A stretch of 64,000 nucleotides of DNA from Nitrosomonas marina (GTDB lineage: Bacteria > Pseudomonadota > Gammaproteobacteria > Burkholderiales > Nitrosomonadaceae), in NCBI RefSeq assembly GCF_900110145.1, contig NZ_FOCP01000016.1, forward strand, positions 1 to 64,000. The letters are read 5' to 3'. The notes under the pieces are model-generated. The model made no database searches. It worked only from the letters and a program-made list of their open reading frames with translations, and had not been told where the DNA came from. The stretch's first letter is position 1, and each line of letters begins with the position of its first letter. The position numbers were made by a program, and so were the translations under genes. Positions 7,754 to 15,939 of this stretch are shown piece after piece.

Positions 7754-8899
7754 TCAATTATTTTTTTCAAGCCAAACAAAAGAGCCCCCACTAACTGTTT
7801 TGAGGCCATAAGTTTTTTGCACATCTCCATTTTTATCGAAGCTCATTATTCCTGATGCGCCTTGGTAATTATTTAGGTCTCGAATAAACTGGATAATTTT
7901 TTCAGGGGTTTGATCCCCACTTGCCGCCATGGCACGTATCAAAAGCATAGCTGCATCATATCCGGTGTCGGATAGTACGCCCGGTTCAGTTTCGAAATTT
8001 TCCCTATATTCGTTTATAAATGTAGCACGAGTTTTATTTTTATCATCTGGTGGCACTGGTGAGGCAAATACAATTTTCTCGGCTCCTGGACTCGATGCAA
8101 CCATCGGATCTTCAAATGTGGCAGTTGCTAAGATAGGCAATTCAATGCGCATTTCTTCAATTTGTCCAAGTAGGCGCTTTGCATCCTCTGGATATGAAAC
8201 AACAAATAATGCATTAACATTGTTTCGCTGAATCCGTTTTAAGGTTGGCCTGAAATCAACTAAGCCACGATCTACAGGTATATCCACTGTGCTTATTGAT
8301 TCAGGAATGTTAGAATGAAATGCTTTCATCATACCAACACCATAGTCTGTGTTCGCGTAAATTATTGCAATTTTTGAATAGTTTTTTTCTATTGCATGCG
8401 TAGCTATTACGTGAGCCTCATATACATCTGAAGGCCAGACGCGAGCAAAGAATAACGAAGCGCCGCTTAGTGCTGGATCAGATGCAGACGGAGATATGGT
8501 CGGAATTTTTTTCCTTGTAATAACTGGAATTATCGCGTGCGTTCCCGCGCTAGTTACATCACCAACTATAAATCGAGCGTGATCAACGTCAATCAGTTTA
8601 TTCGCTGCAGAAAGTGCATCTGCAGCATTTCCTCGCGAATCTTCAATCGCTAGTTTTATTATCGAGTGGCCATCTGTAAGATTACTTTTGTTTGCTTCAA
8701 GAATTGCAAGCTCTATGCCACGTGCGGCATTTTGTCCAAAAGTGCCTGCGTCACCTGTCATGGGTAACACCGCTCCTATTACTACTTCCTTCGAATTCGG
8801 CCTTAGTTGCTGTTCCTGTTCGTTGTATAATAGGAATATACCTAAGGTTAAAAATATCAAGACCAGAAGAGTTATAGCTAGCTTATTGTTTATCTTCAT
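7754..8899 (-). CDS. Liv/HAAT-type ABC substrate-binding protein, first gene of operon
   Basis: A 381-residue protein of the periplasmic-binding fold type I family (Peripla_BP_6, LivJ-like). An N-terminal hydrophobic segment (LAITLLVLIFLTLGIFLLY) serves as signal or membrane anchor, with no clear lipobox. The mature part begins VVIGAVLPMTGDAGTFGQNAARG, the hallmark N-terminal strand and helix of LivJ-like proteins. Next come GDVTSAGTHAIIPV and TISPSASDPALS segments that line the ligand cleft. A strong AGGAG lies about 8 bases before the ATG. It is the promoter-proximal gene and should deliver the ligand to the LivH/M-like channel. Confidence 0.88.
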   Translation of the reverse strand: MKINNKLAITLLVLIFLTLGIFLLYNEQEQQLRPNSKEVVIGAVLPMTGDAGTFGQNAARGIELAILEANKSNLTDGHSIIKLAIEDSRGNAADALSAANKLIDVDHARFIVGDVTSAGTHAIIPVITRKKIPTISPSASDPALSGASLFFARVWPSDVYEAHVIATHAIEKNYSKIAIIYANTDYGVGMMKAFHSNIPESISTVDIPVDRGLVDFRPTLKRIQRNNVNALFVVSYPEDAKRLLGQIEEMRIELPILATATFEDPMVASSPGAEKIVFASPVPPDDKNKTRATFINEYRENFETEPGVLSDTGYDAAMLLIRAMAASGDQTPEKIIQFIRDLNNYQGASGIMSFDKNGDVQKTYGLKTVSGGSFVWLEKNN

Positions 8900-8944
8900 G
8901 TTTTATTCTCCTGACTTTTTGAAAACTCAAATGAATTAATAATG

Positions 8945-8978
8945 TTACCCGTTTCAACAACTTGCCCAAGGCGGGTAA
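8945..8978 (-). promoter_or_regulatory. Inverted repeat upstream of the Liv-like operon
   Basis: TTACCCG at 8945-8951 and CGGGTAA at 8972-8978 form a 7-bp dyad 46 bases upstream of the first operon gene. The position fits an operator or a leader hairpin. No regulator gene is adjacent, so the role is a guess. Confidence 0.35.
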
Positions 8979-9592
8979 AAACTATTATGACTTATCCACG
9001 TGATTGCTACAAGTTGCGATAGATGGTGTTTTTTAGTTGTTCAGAAATTGTTTCTAAGAGCAAACAAACTCATGAGCGTATACAAAAATCTTCGTGATTT
9101 ATAAGAAGCCGTTAAGGCGATTCGCTCGTGAACAAGTCGGAGTTTTATTTACCAACGCTTCGCTACTTTTGAACAAGTGGCTGACACATAAAAAAAACGG
9201 TGCACATACGGGTCACATTTTCTAGTGCGACCACATAAGACTGACTGCAAGATGTGTACTGTAATACAGTACCATCTTGGCAAGGGGGCTCGCTGCGCAC
9301 CCCCGTTGCATCCCCCGGCTGAGATGGTGTGTTTACGGGAACGATAATCCGTTCCAACCTCACCACACCATCAAAACGTATCGCCGTTTTATCACTCGCA
9401 GGACTTGGAGACATGCCTCTCCACCTGCACCGAACCATGCACAATCGTTTTGCCGATTGACCACCACCAACCTTGTGCAGATTGGATGCGCACCAAAGGG
9501 ATTTCACTCCCCTTGGAACCTTCGACCAGAATATTCGCCTTCTGGACTGGCGACCAACCGTGCGCCGGTTGGATACCGTATACTCTCTGGTT
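8979..9592. other. Gene-free boundary between the AT-rich operon and the plasmid-like island
   Basis: No convincing gene is seen here. Base composition changes near 9280, from AT-rich to GC-rich, suggesting a junction between DNA of two origins. Short open frames in this stretch look like chance translations. It contains a near-perfect palindrome at 9256-9272 and a small dyad GGAACG/CGTTCC near 9338-9356. Confidence 0.5.
9256..9272. promoter_or_regulatory. Palindrome, possible operator
   Basis: GTACTGTA and TACAGTAC flank a single central base, and the dyad extends outward as AAGATG/CATCTT with one bulged base. This is the shape of a dimeric repressor site. It is not a LexA box, because only three bases separate CTGT and ACAG. 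It lies about 320 bases upstream of the ankyrin gene. Confidence 0.4.
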
Positions 9593-11005
9593 ATGGCCAC
9601 CACACACACACCGGAATTCTCGCACTGGCATTTGCAGCGCATGCGGATGCGCCTCAAAGCCTACAAGCTCATGAAAGGTTTCGCCTGGATCGATGTGGCC
9701 GATGCGATCATGTGTTCGAAGACGAATGATTTCACGTTCCCGGAAATATCCGAGGAAGAAGAAAAGCGCCTGGACGCTTTGCACTGCATTGGCAGCGGCG
9801 GGCCGGACAAGCGCGAGAAACAGGATTTGGGCTGGCCGGTGCAATCACAGGACTTGCTCCGTTTTGCCGATGGTAAGACCGACAGGCAAACCGGGCTACG
9901 TCAGCCGAGGGGCCTGAAACCTGAAAAGCTGTCCGCAATCTGCGCGTTTTTACAGGATCAGCGCTTTTTATCCACGGATTTTAAGGCGATCCGTAAAGAG
10001 GATATTCCCTATGCGGCCATATACGCCATGCTCGACCATACCGGCCTGTCTGCCCAGGATTTGATCGATGCGAAACTGGCGGCACTTGAAGGCGATTATA
10101 AAAGCAGGCGCGAGAGCGGCGATAAAATCCTGAATCGTATGCTCACCTTCCTGTTATCGCCGGATGGGCGGTTTTACAGCGTCAACGAAATCCTTTTCAG
10201 CCAGTGCAAGGCGACCCGCACCATTATCGGCAACCGGGCCTTGTCCGGTTGGGCCGTGCTGATCAACCGGGACGGCTTGATGATCTTTCTGGCCGATGAC
10301 GCCGATACCGGAACGGACGGACAGCGTTATAACGGTCATACTTACAGCCTGCACCGGATCGGCTTGAGTGGCGATGATATTCAATCGCTCACGTTGCTGC
10401 CTTTTGCCAGTACACAAATCTTGTCCGCAGACGATTCTAGTGAATCCTTTACACCAGGCACTATGCCGGAACTGCTGGAATTTGGCCGCTTTTACGGCAA
10501 AATTTGTGATGCACCGGTCAAAAGTGATAAAAAACCGGAAGGCGAAAAACATAAACCCCTGGCCTTTCAGGACAGGGGTGCGATGCTTGAACGCTGGAAG
10601 CACATTCAAGCGCAGCGGCAGAAAGACGGACAGATGAGCGATCCAGAACTGAACAAAAAATTCCTCCGCGCAGCGCAGGAAGGTGAGTACTGGAACGTCA
10701 GGGCTTGTATGGACTCGGGCGCGGACGTGAATTATCAAGACCCGGTAACACAGGCGCATGCGCTGCATCTGGTTGCGGTCTTCAATGCCAAACCGGCCCT
10801 GAAGGAACTCATCAAGTCGAGCGAGCTGAAATACCTGGTCTTCGATCACAAAAACCGCCTGCCGTCCCAGATTGCCTGGGAATTCGGCAACAACCCGGTG
10901 ATCGGCACATTCCTGCAAAAGAAAGAAATAGCCGAGGCCAAGGCAAACGGGCTGGATTACCGCGAGCTGCTTGCCCGCGCCGAAACATTTGACGCGCAAA
11001 TCTGA
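9593..11005 (+). CDS. Ankyrin-repeat protein with large unknown N-terminal domain
   Basis: About 470 residues from the ATG at 9593 (MATTHTPEF). The same frame stays open further upstream, but that part does not look like protein. The N-terminal 350 residues are soluble and unknown to me. They include a helical, possibly DNA-binding segment (KLMKGFAWIDVADAI) and a run GLKPEKLSAICAFL. The C-terminal 100 residues carry two to three ankyrin units, seen in LNKKFLRAAQEGEYWNVRACM, DSGADVNYQDPVTQAHALHL and NRLPSQIAWEFGNNPVIGTFL. Ankyrin repeats bind partner proteins. It is followed 71 bases on by a metallopeptidase gene, and the two may act together. Confidence 0.75.
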   Translation: MATTHTPEFSHWHLQRMRMRLKAYKLMKGFAWIDVADAIMCSKTNDFTFPEISEEEEKRLDALHCIGSGGPDKREKQDLGWPVQSQDLLRFADGKTDRQTGLRQPRGLKPEKLSAICAFLQDQRFLSTDFKAIRKEDIPYAAIYAMLDHTGLSAQDLIDAKLAALEGDYKSRRESGDKILNRMLTFLLSPDGRFYSVNEILFSQCKATRTIIGNRALSGWAVLINRDGLMIFLADDADTGTDGQRYNGHTYSLHRIGLSGDDIQSLTLLPFASTQILSADDSSESFTPGTMPELLEFGRFYGKICDAPVKSDKKPEGEKHKPLAFQDRGAMLERWKHIQAQRQKDGQMSDPELNKKFLRAAQEGEYWNVRACMDSGADVNYQDPVTQAHALHLVAVFNAKPALKELIKSSELKYLVFDHKNRLPSQIAWEFGNNPVIGTFLQKKEIAEAKANGLDYRELLARAETFDAQI

Positions 11006-11076
11006 TTTCCTCGCCGAATGGACGGCTTTGGCGGATCGGGCGTATCATGTCCGTTTGATTTCCATTCCCGATTATT

Positions 11077-12549
11077 ATGTTTCACGTCAGCGACGAAGTG
11101 CGCCGCTTGGCCGAGCGCATTCAGCACACTGCGTTGTCTCGCGTCAATGCCGATCCGGCGGAAGTGGCCAAGCATAACGCAGAGCATCATACTCCAGACA
11201 GCAGCGATAAAGACATTGAAGAGCGCCATGCCAGCATGACAATGGCGGATTTCTACTCGATGATGCCCGAGCATCATTACGATACGTCGCTGGAATATTT
11301 CAGGTTCTGTCACGATTGTACCGTAACGCCATACGACCGCGCACCGTTTCTGGCGCGTTTTGCCAATATCATACCGTTGTGTCACGCGCTGTATACGAGC
11401 GGGAATCCGGCATTGCGGCGCAATATCGTGGTCACGTCATTGCCGTTTTTAAACCTTAACGGCGTATGTATCCGCCATGATGAGACAACGGACGTGGTGT
11501 TTCTCAACCAGGGACTACTCTCCGTCTTGCCGATGATCTACCGGTTTCTCCTGCCGTTGTGCAATCCGCAGCTATTCGGCACCGGCGCGGAAAACAACAA
11601 TCTCAACAATATTTTCAACATCCTGACCGAAGCCTGCTTTTTCAAGGACGGTTATAACGCCCTCAAAAACGAGCGCGACTTTGAATATCCGCATGCGGAT
11701 GAGAAATGGCATGTCATGCACCGGCTGCAAAAGCAGCTGGAGCGTGGAAGCCAAAAACCGGCAAACGGTCATGAAGCCACCGGGATCGAACATCCCTCAA
11801 CCTATCCTTTTACACAGAAAATGGCGCATTTTCTGGCCTGCCGCGGCGCGTTCGTTTATATATTGGGCCATGAATTCTCGCACGCCTATTGCAATCACGG
11901 CCAATACGCACAAGCGGAAGGTGTCAGTCTGCGCAATGTGGAAATACTGGAAGGGCTGGAGAAGGAATTCGCAGCGGAGTTGGGACAATACCCGGAATTT
12001 TCCGCCCGCAACACGCATTTCTGCGTTCATCAACCGATTGAAGAAGAAGCCGATGCGCACGGCTTGCTGTGCGTATTCAAATATTGCGAAGATAACGGGC
12101 TGGACGATCAAAGAACGGTTTGCGTGCTGACCGGCGCACTGGCCGCTTTCCTTGTCATGGAAATCCATGAGTGTTTTACCACCGTGCATGCGCTCGGCGC
12201 AGGGCCAGCGCATGAATTTCTGACACTCAACCCGTTCGTTCGGAACATGCTGTTTCGCGAAGAACATCCTGTGCCGATTACGCGGCTGTCGATGGCACTC
12301 AATCACGATACCTTCAAAGACAGTCCGGGCCTGGAGCTGTTGGGACAATTCAATGGCGAATTGATCCAAGTCTGGCAAGCGCTCTATCAAAGCATCGCGG
12401 CGAATTTTACTGAAATGGAAAAGATCGTGCACAGTGCGGAAATGCTCGATGTCGAGATGGAAGCCTTGTTTGCCGGTCACTGTCTGGGTGCAAACGACTT
12501 GTCGCAGGCATATTTCTCAAAACTGCGCTCCCTGTTTCAGGCGAAATAA
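11077..12549 (+). CDS. Putative zinc metallopeptidase (HExxH)
   Basis: A 490-residue protein without signal peptide or clear membrane helix. The zinc motif HEFSH (residues 265-269, in YILGHEFSHAYCNH) and a downstream EEEADAHG (322-329) are spaced like the HExxH plus ExxxD ligands of gluzincin-type peptidases. A hydrophobic segment after the active site (VLTGALAAFLVMEI) is typical of several such families. I cannot name the family. The start at 11077 has a weak ribosome site, and alternative starts exist. The gene sits on the plasmid-like island after the ankyrin gene. Confidence 0.7.
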   Translation: MFHVSDEVRRLAERIQHTALSRVNADPAEVAKHNAEHHTPDSSDKDIEERHASMTMADFYSMMPEHHYDTSLEYFRFCHDCTVTPYDRAPFLARFANIIPLCHALYTSGNPALRRNIVVTSLPFLNLNGVCIRHDETTDVVFLNQGLLSVLPMIYRFLLPLCNPQLFGTGAENNNLNNIFNILTEACFFKDGYNALKNERDFEYPHADEKWHVMHRLQKQLERGSQKPANGHEATGIEHPSTYPFTQKMAHFLACRGAFVYILGHEFSHAYCNHGQYAQAEGVSLRNVEILEGLEKEFAAELGQYPEFSARNTHFCVHQPIEEEADAHGLLCVFKYCEDNGLDDQRTVCVLTGALAAFLVMEIHECFTTVHALGAGPAHEFLTLNPFVRNMLFREEHPVPITRLSMALNHDTFKDSPGLELLGQFNGELIQVWQALYQSIAANFTEMEKIVHSAEMLDVEMEALFAGHCLGANDLSQAYFSKLRSLFQAK

Positions 12550-12738
12550 ACGAGTGCGGCAGTATTCATTGCCCGACCACCACTCAGTCAACGATCCATA
12601 AACCGGCAATTCCCGATCCGTTTTTATCAAAGTGACTTTTTCGTGAGTCAGGGCCGTATTGCGCCAGCGCTACGATAGCACCTGTCGCGACGCTTTGACT
12701 AACCCCCGACTGGCCAGTCCTCTCAACGGAGGACGATG

Positions 12739-13125
12739 ATGTCTTGCACGAAGAATGAACGGATCATCTATGCTTTATCGCTTGAAGAATTACAAACACC
12801 CGAAATAGCGGACGGACTCTGGCATGCGGTGCGTGAAATACGCCAATTGATCCCGCGCCGCCAGTTTCCGACCAGAATCTACGGTGCTATATCGGAATTT
12901 CCCGGCAAGTTGCTTGAGCTTGATGGGTCTCCTTACACGATCCCGGATGATGAGGAAATTTTCGGCAACGATGCGGATTTTCGCTGGCTGGATAATTGCT
13001 ATCTGGCTCTGGATGCGAAAGGCGAGCGCTTGTATCGCAAGTTTCAGAACCTGGAACGGGTTCGTATACTGGATGTGTATTTCCAGATCGCGTTTCCGAT
13101 GAGCATTGCCCGGCATTACCGTTAA
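12739..13125 (+). CDS. Small hypothetical protein
   Basis: A soluble protein of 128 residues (MSCTKNERI...). Two ATGs follow a strong GGAGG at 12728-12732; the second, at 12739, has the better spacing. It is acidic in the middle (PDDEEIFGNDADFRWLD) with a basic tail. No family is recognised. A GC-rich hairpin lies about 20 bases after the stop, so it seems to be a single-gene unit. Confidence 0.65.
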   Translation: MSCTKNERIIYALSLEELQTPEIADGLWHAVREIRQLIPRRQFPTRIYGAISEFPGKLLELDGSPYTIPDDEEIFGNDADFRWLDNCYLALDAKGERLYRKFQNLERVRILDVYFQIAFPMSIARHYR

Positions 13126-13146
13126 TCTGCCGGAGTGAAACGCTTG

Positions 13147-13170
13147 CGCCGGATGAATGTTCATCCGGCG
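13147..13170 (+). terminator. GC-rich hairpin after the 128-residue gene
   Basis: CGCCGGATG and CATCCGGCG form a 9-bp perfect stem, extendable by two pairs, around a tiny loop, 22 bases past the stop codon. No T-run follows, so it may act as a pause or RNA 3' end rather than a classic terminator. Confidence 0.5.
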
Positions 13171-13310
13171 GTCATCAAACAAAATCCTTAAAGGGGCCTT
13201 CCCCCTCGAATATCAAGAAAAATGACGGTTTCCGCCTGATCCACTAACGTGGGGCAGACCCTCCGCAATTTTTCTGGACATTCTCACCCCCGCTTAAACC
13301 TGTGTCTTCC

Positions 13311-13354
13311 ATGAGTTTTATGCGCGAGGCAAAAGCCTTCGCCTTCAAACTCAT
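13311..13354 (+). promoter_or_regulatory. Long hairpin just upstream of ardA
   Basis: ATGAGTTT at 13311-13318 pairs with AAACTCAT at 13347-13354, and an inner arm GCGAGGC pairs with GCCTTCGC with one bulge. The 44-base hairpin ends just before the ardA ribosome site (AAGGAGA). It could be an attenuator. It could also be a folded single-strand promoter of the kind known to drive ardA-type genes on the strand that enters a recipient cell. Confidence 0.4.
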
Positions 13355-13373
13355 ACTTTAAGGAGATACGGCG

Positions 13374-13889
13374 ATGAACAACGATATCAGAATTTATGTG
13401 GCAGATTTGGCGGCTTACAATAACGGCAAACTTCACGGCGTTTGGATCAACGCCACCGATGATCTGGATGATATCTGGAACCAGGTTAATCAAATGCTTG
13501 CCGAAAGCCCGGAAGGTTTCGCGGAAGAATACGCCATTCATGACTATGAAGGTTTTGACGGTTACGCTTTAAGCGAATATGAAGGGCTTGAAACGGTGCA
13601 TAAAATCGCCTGTTTCATTGAGGAATACCCGGATTTTGGCGGGGAGTTGTTGAACAATTTCGGCGGTGATCTGGAGGAAGCCAGAACAGCGGCAGAAGAA
13701 AATTATTGCGGCTGTTATAAATCACTGGCTGATTTTGCGGAAAGTTTGACCGAAGACACCACGCAGATTCCCGAGAACCTGGCTTATTATATCGACTATG
13801 AACGTATGGGCAGGGATATGGAATTAAGCGGTGATATCTTCACCATAGAAACGGGGTACGAAGAAATTCACATCTTCTGGAATCATTGA
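13374..13889 (+). CDS. ardA: Antirestriction protein ArdA
   Basis: A 171-residue acidic protein with the ArdA pattern. An N-terminal IRIYVADLAAYNNGKLHGVWI is followed by EEYAIHDYEGF and a long run of Asp and Glu that mimics the charge of DNA. ArdA dimers block type I restriction enzymes and help incoming plasmids survive. The length and domain pattern are those of full-length ArdA proteins (about 165 to 180 residues). A clear AAGGAGA lies about 8 bases before the start, and a terminator follows the stop. Its presence marks the region as plasmid- or ICE-derived. Confidence 0.92.
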   Translation: MNNDIRIYVADLAAYNNGKLHGVWINATDDLDDIWNQVNQMLAESPEGFAEEYAIHDYEGFDGYALSEYEGLETVHKIACFIEEYPDFGGELLNNFGGDLEEARTAAEENYCGCYKSLADFAESLTEDTTQIPENLAYYIDYERMGRDMELSGDIFTIETGYEEIHIFWNH

Positions 13890-13900
13890 CAAAATCAAGG

Positions 13901-13933
13901 CGCTGCGAGTTCAAAGCTGGCAGCGTTTTTTTT
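13901..13933 (+). terminator. Rho-independent terminator of ardA
   Basis: CGCTGC (13901-13906) and GCAGCG (13920-13925) form a stem followed by eight T, 12 bases after the ardA stop. Confidence 0.8.
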
Positions 13934-14007
13934 GAAAGGGCAAAAATACGCGCCGCCGAAACCCTGCGGCTTTCGGCGGGTTTTGAGTCGGGGCCGTACA
14001 CTGTTGA

Positions 14008-14030
14008 GAACAGCATTACAAATGCTGTTC
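14008..14030 (-). terminator. Hairpin spanning the end of parE
   Basis: GAACAGCATT and AATGCTGTTC are perfect 10-bp arms around three bases. The hairpin covers the last parE codons and its stop. It may protect or end the parDE transcript. No T-run is present. Confidence 0.45.
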
Positions 14031-14309
14031 GATATCCATACGGCCATGCAGAATGCGGACAATTTCGATTTGGCCTTTTCCGGTCTGGCGGTAAAAAATG
14101 ACATGTTTGCCAACACCGTATTTGAAATACCCTTCCCGGATGTCATCGCATGAGCGGCCAAGATCGGGTTTGTCCGCCAGAGCGCGAAATGCATGGTCGA
14201 TCTGCGTCAAATAGCGCACTTGTTGCGCTTTGCCCCATTCTTTCCTTGTGTAGCGGCCAATGGCAAGCAGGTCATCCCTGGCTTTTTGCTTGAGGATGAA
14301 CGACCCCAT
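14016..14309 (-). CDS. parE: ParE-family toxin
   Basis: A 97-residue RelE/ParE-fold toxin. Typical features are the N-terminal LKQKARDDLLAIGRYTRKEWG helix, the RALADKPDLGRSCDDIREGY centre and the C-terminal HVIFYRQTGKGQIEIVRILHGRMD strands. ParE toxins poison DNA gyrase. The start codon follows directly on the parD stop (TAG then ATG), so translation is coupled. It appears intact. Confidence 0.92.
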   Translation of the reverse strand: MGSFILKQKARDDLLAIGRYTRKEWGKAQQVRYLTQIDHAFRALADKPDLGRSCDDIREGYFKYGVGKHVIFYRQTGKGQIEIVRILHGRMDIEQHL

Positions 14310-14552
14310 CTAGTGTTCATTTTCCAGCTCATCCAGTACGCTTTGCAGGGAATAATCGGTGGTGCCGCTTTGTTCACCCTCGATCAGGGCGCGGCGCAGC
14401 GCTTCCAGCTTGGCCTCGCGCTCTTCCAGCAGACGAAGCCCGGCGCGGATCGCTTCGCTCGCCGAACCGTAACGCCCGGTTTCGATCTGGTGCGCCAGAA
14501 ACTTCTCGAAATGTTCGCCGAGCGTAACGCTGGTATTTTTCTGAACAGCCAT
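14310..14552 (-). CDS. parD: ParD-family antitoxin
   Basis: An 80-residue ribbon-helix-helix antitoxin from the ATG at 14552 (MAVQKNTSV). A GGAGGAG immediately upstream makes this start more likely than the ATG four codons earlier. N-terminal SVTLGEHFEKFLAHQIETGRYGSASEAIRAGLRLLEERE is the classic ParD DNA-binding and dimer region. The C-terminal tail (LQSVLDELENEH) should wrap the toxin. ParD normally represses its own promoter. The pair stabilises plasmids or islands. Confidence 0.92.
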   Translation of the reverse strand: MAVQKNTSVTLGEHFEKFLAHQIETGRYGSASEAIRAGLRLLEEREAKLEALRRALIEGEQSGTTDYSLQSVLDELENEH

Positions 14553-14737
14553 ATCCTCCTCCATTCATTCAAATATCTATACCTGATTATAATATTTATT
14601 GGTATTAAGGACAATTTAAATCTGATCTACCAGGACTCCCACCCTTGCACGATACCGGTTTCCTTGATTTCTTAAAGGATTTTTAAGCATTACAACCTAT
14701 AGTGTTTGTAACGAAACGCTTATGGAAACATGATCTT

Positions 14738-15373
14738 ATGGCTGAATTCGATCCGCACAATGCCGGGAATTTGACAGCGCAGTTCGACGCGTCGCGCCGG
14801 ATTTCGTCTGCTGAGTTGGTCGAGGAGATTCGCCATAATTATTACACTGCCGCTCAGATGCAGAATATTGGCGATCCCACCATCGGTGGATTAACCGTCA
14901 ATACAAGCGGACGCACGGATATGGATTATCCCGGCAGTGACAATCAGAAAAAGCGCGAGCGCGACGAGCGCATGCTCGCGCTCATGATCCATAACATGAC
15001 CCTCCAGCAGATCGAGGATCAACTGGCTGCGCGGTACGGCGAGAACTTCGCCGAAAACCTCGCGGCTGAGTATTTGGACGAGGAAAGCTACAAACGACTA
15101 ATGAGCATTGAAGACAAGACCGAACGCCGCCGCCAGATCGCCGTTGAGCTCAATCAAGGAATTCGGGACGGCTCAATCGACGCCGATAAGATTCTTGGGA
15201 ATTCCGATTTTGAAGGCTGGTTGCATGCGCATGATATGGAAGACCATCAACGCGCTGCTAAAGCCGGTATGAATAACGGCAGTATCGATCTGCAAAAAAC
15301 TGAAAACTCCTATCAGATAACCAATACTGCCAATGAGAGCGCTGTTTTTGATACGCTGATCCCTAAAAAATAA
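14738..15373 (+). CDS. Hypothetical soluble protein of the island
   Basis: About 211 residues from the ATG at 14738 (MAEFDPHN); a GTG twelve codons upstream is possible but has no ribosome site. It is highly charged and mostly helical, with ELVEEIRHNYYTAAQM, QQIEDQLAARYGENF and DKTERRRQIAVELNQGI stretches. No signal peptide or membrane segment is visible and I recognise no family. It stands alone between parDE and a convergent secreted-protein pair. Confidence 0.6.
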   Translation: MAEFDPHNAGNLTAQFDASRRISSAELVEEIRHNYYTAAQMQNIGDPTIGGLTVNTSGRTDMDYPGSDNQKKRERDERMLALMIHNMTLQQIEDQLAARYGENFAENLAAEYLDEESYKRLMSIEDKTERRRQIAVELNQGIRDGSIDADKILGNSDFEGWLHAHDMEDHQRAAKAGMNNGSIDLQKTENSYQITNTANESAVFDTLIPKK

Positions 15374-15390
15374 ACTGTGTCGTTTTGCTG

Positions 15391-15939
15391 TCAGCGTAAA
15401 GTTTGAATTCTGCCCCGCTTAAACAGAATAAGCTTGGCTTCAGCTGCTAATGCTTCAATCAGTTCTACCCCTCTGGATGGCCGAACGGGTTCATTAAGCC
15501 AGCTATCGCCATTAATATAAAACCCCATGCTGCTGCCGTAATTGCCATTATCCTGAATGAATACCTGAGCATTCATGCCATATTTAGTCAGCTCACTTTT
15601 AAAGTATGTTCCGATACTTTCAGGGGAATGGTCGCCCAAATCCGAACCGGCGTATAAAGCGATGCCGACACCGGGCTGGTCGCACGAATATTTTGTCGCA
15701 CGACCCGAAGCCGTTTCAGAAAACCCAATTGCTTTTGCTATGGATTCACAGCGATATACAAACAGCTTTTCATGATCGGTGCGGCTCGTGTCCGCTGCGT
15801 TGCCTTTAATGATCGCGCGGTCGATATCTTCTTTCAAATCCGCCTGCACGGACAACGGCCATAATAGTGCTATCAGGAGGAAAACACAACAATAGCCGCA
15901 AGCTTTTGGCATGATTGTTTTTGCCACGACGTCAGACAT
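15391..15939 (-). CDS. Secreted hypothetical protein
   Basis: A 182-residue protein with an N-terminal signal peptide (hydrophobic CVFLLIALLWPLSVQA, cleavage likely after VQA, residue about 33). The mature domain holds two Cys (RCESIAKAIGF and KYSCDQPGVGI) that could form a disulfide, then a GNYGSSMGFYINGDSW region. I do not recognise the family. Its start lies 8 bases inside the end of the PEP-CTERM gene, so the two are a coupled pair that is exported together. Confidence 0.65.
   Translation of the reverse strand: MSDVVAKTIMPKACGYCCVFLLIALLWPLSVQADLKEDIDRAIIKGNAADTSRTDHEKLFVYRCESIAKAIGFSETASGRATKYSCDQPGVGIALYAGSDLGDHSPESIGTYFKSELTKYGMNAQVFIQDNGNYGSSMGFYINGDSWLNEPVRPSRGVELIEALAAEAKLILFKRGRIQTLR

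Noticed and set aside
9256..9272. LexA box
   Set aside because: CTGT and ACAG are separated by three bases instead of eight.
9473..9592. Upstream extension of the ankyrin gene to 9473
   Set aside because: The extra 40 residues do not resemble protein and the ATG at 9593 begins a natural-looking N-terminus.
9163..9844. Several open frames on both strands in the island boundary
   Set aside because: Compositions look random, they overlap each other in all frames and no ribosome sites or family motifs are present; high GC leads to chance open frames.
10154..10999. Long minus-strand frame of 281 codons
   Set aside because: It is the complement of the ankyrin gene; it has no motifs and is a GC-driven shadow.
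11797..12480. Minus-strand frame of 227 codons opposite the metallopeptidase
   Set aside because: Shadow of the plus-strand gene; the HExxH and EEEAD motifs support the plus strand.
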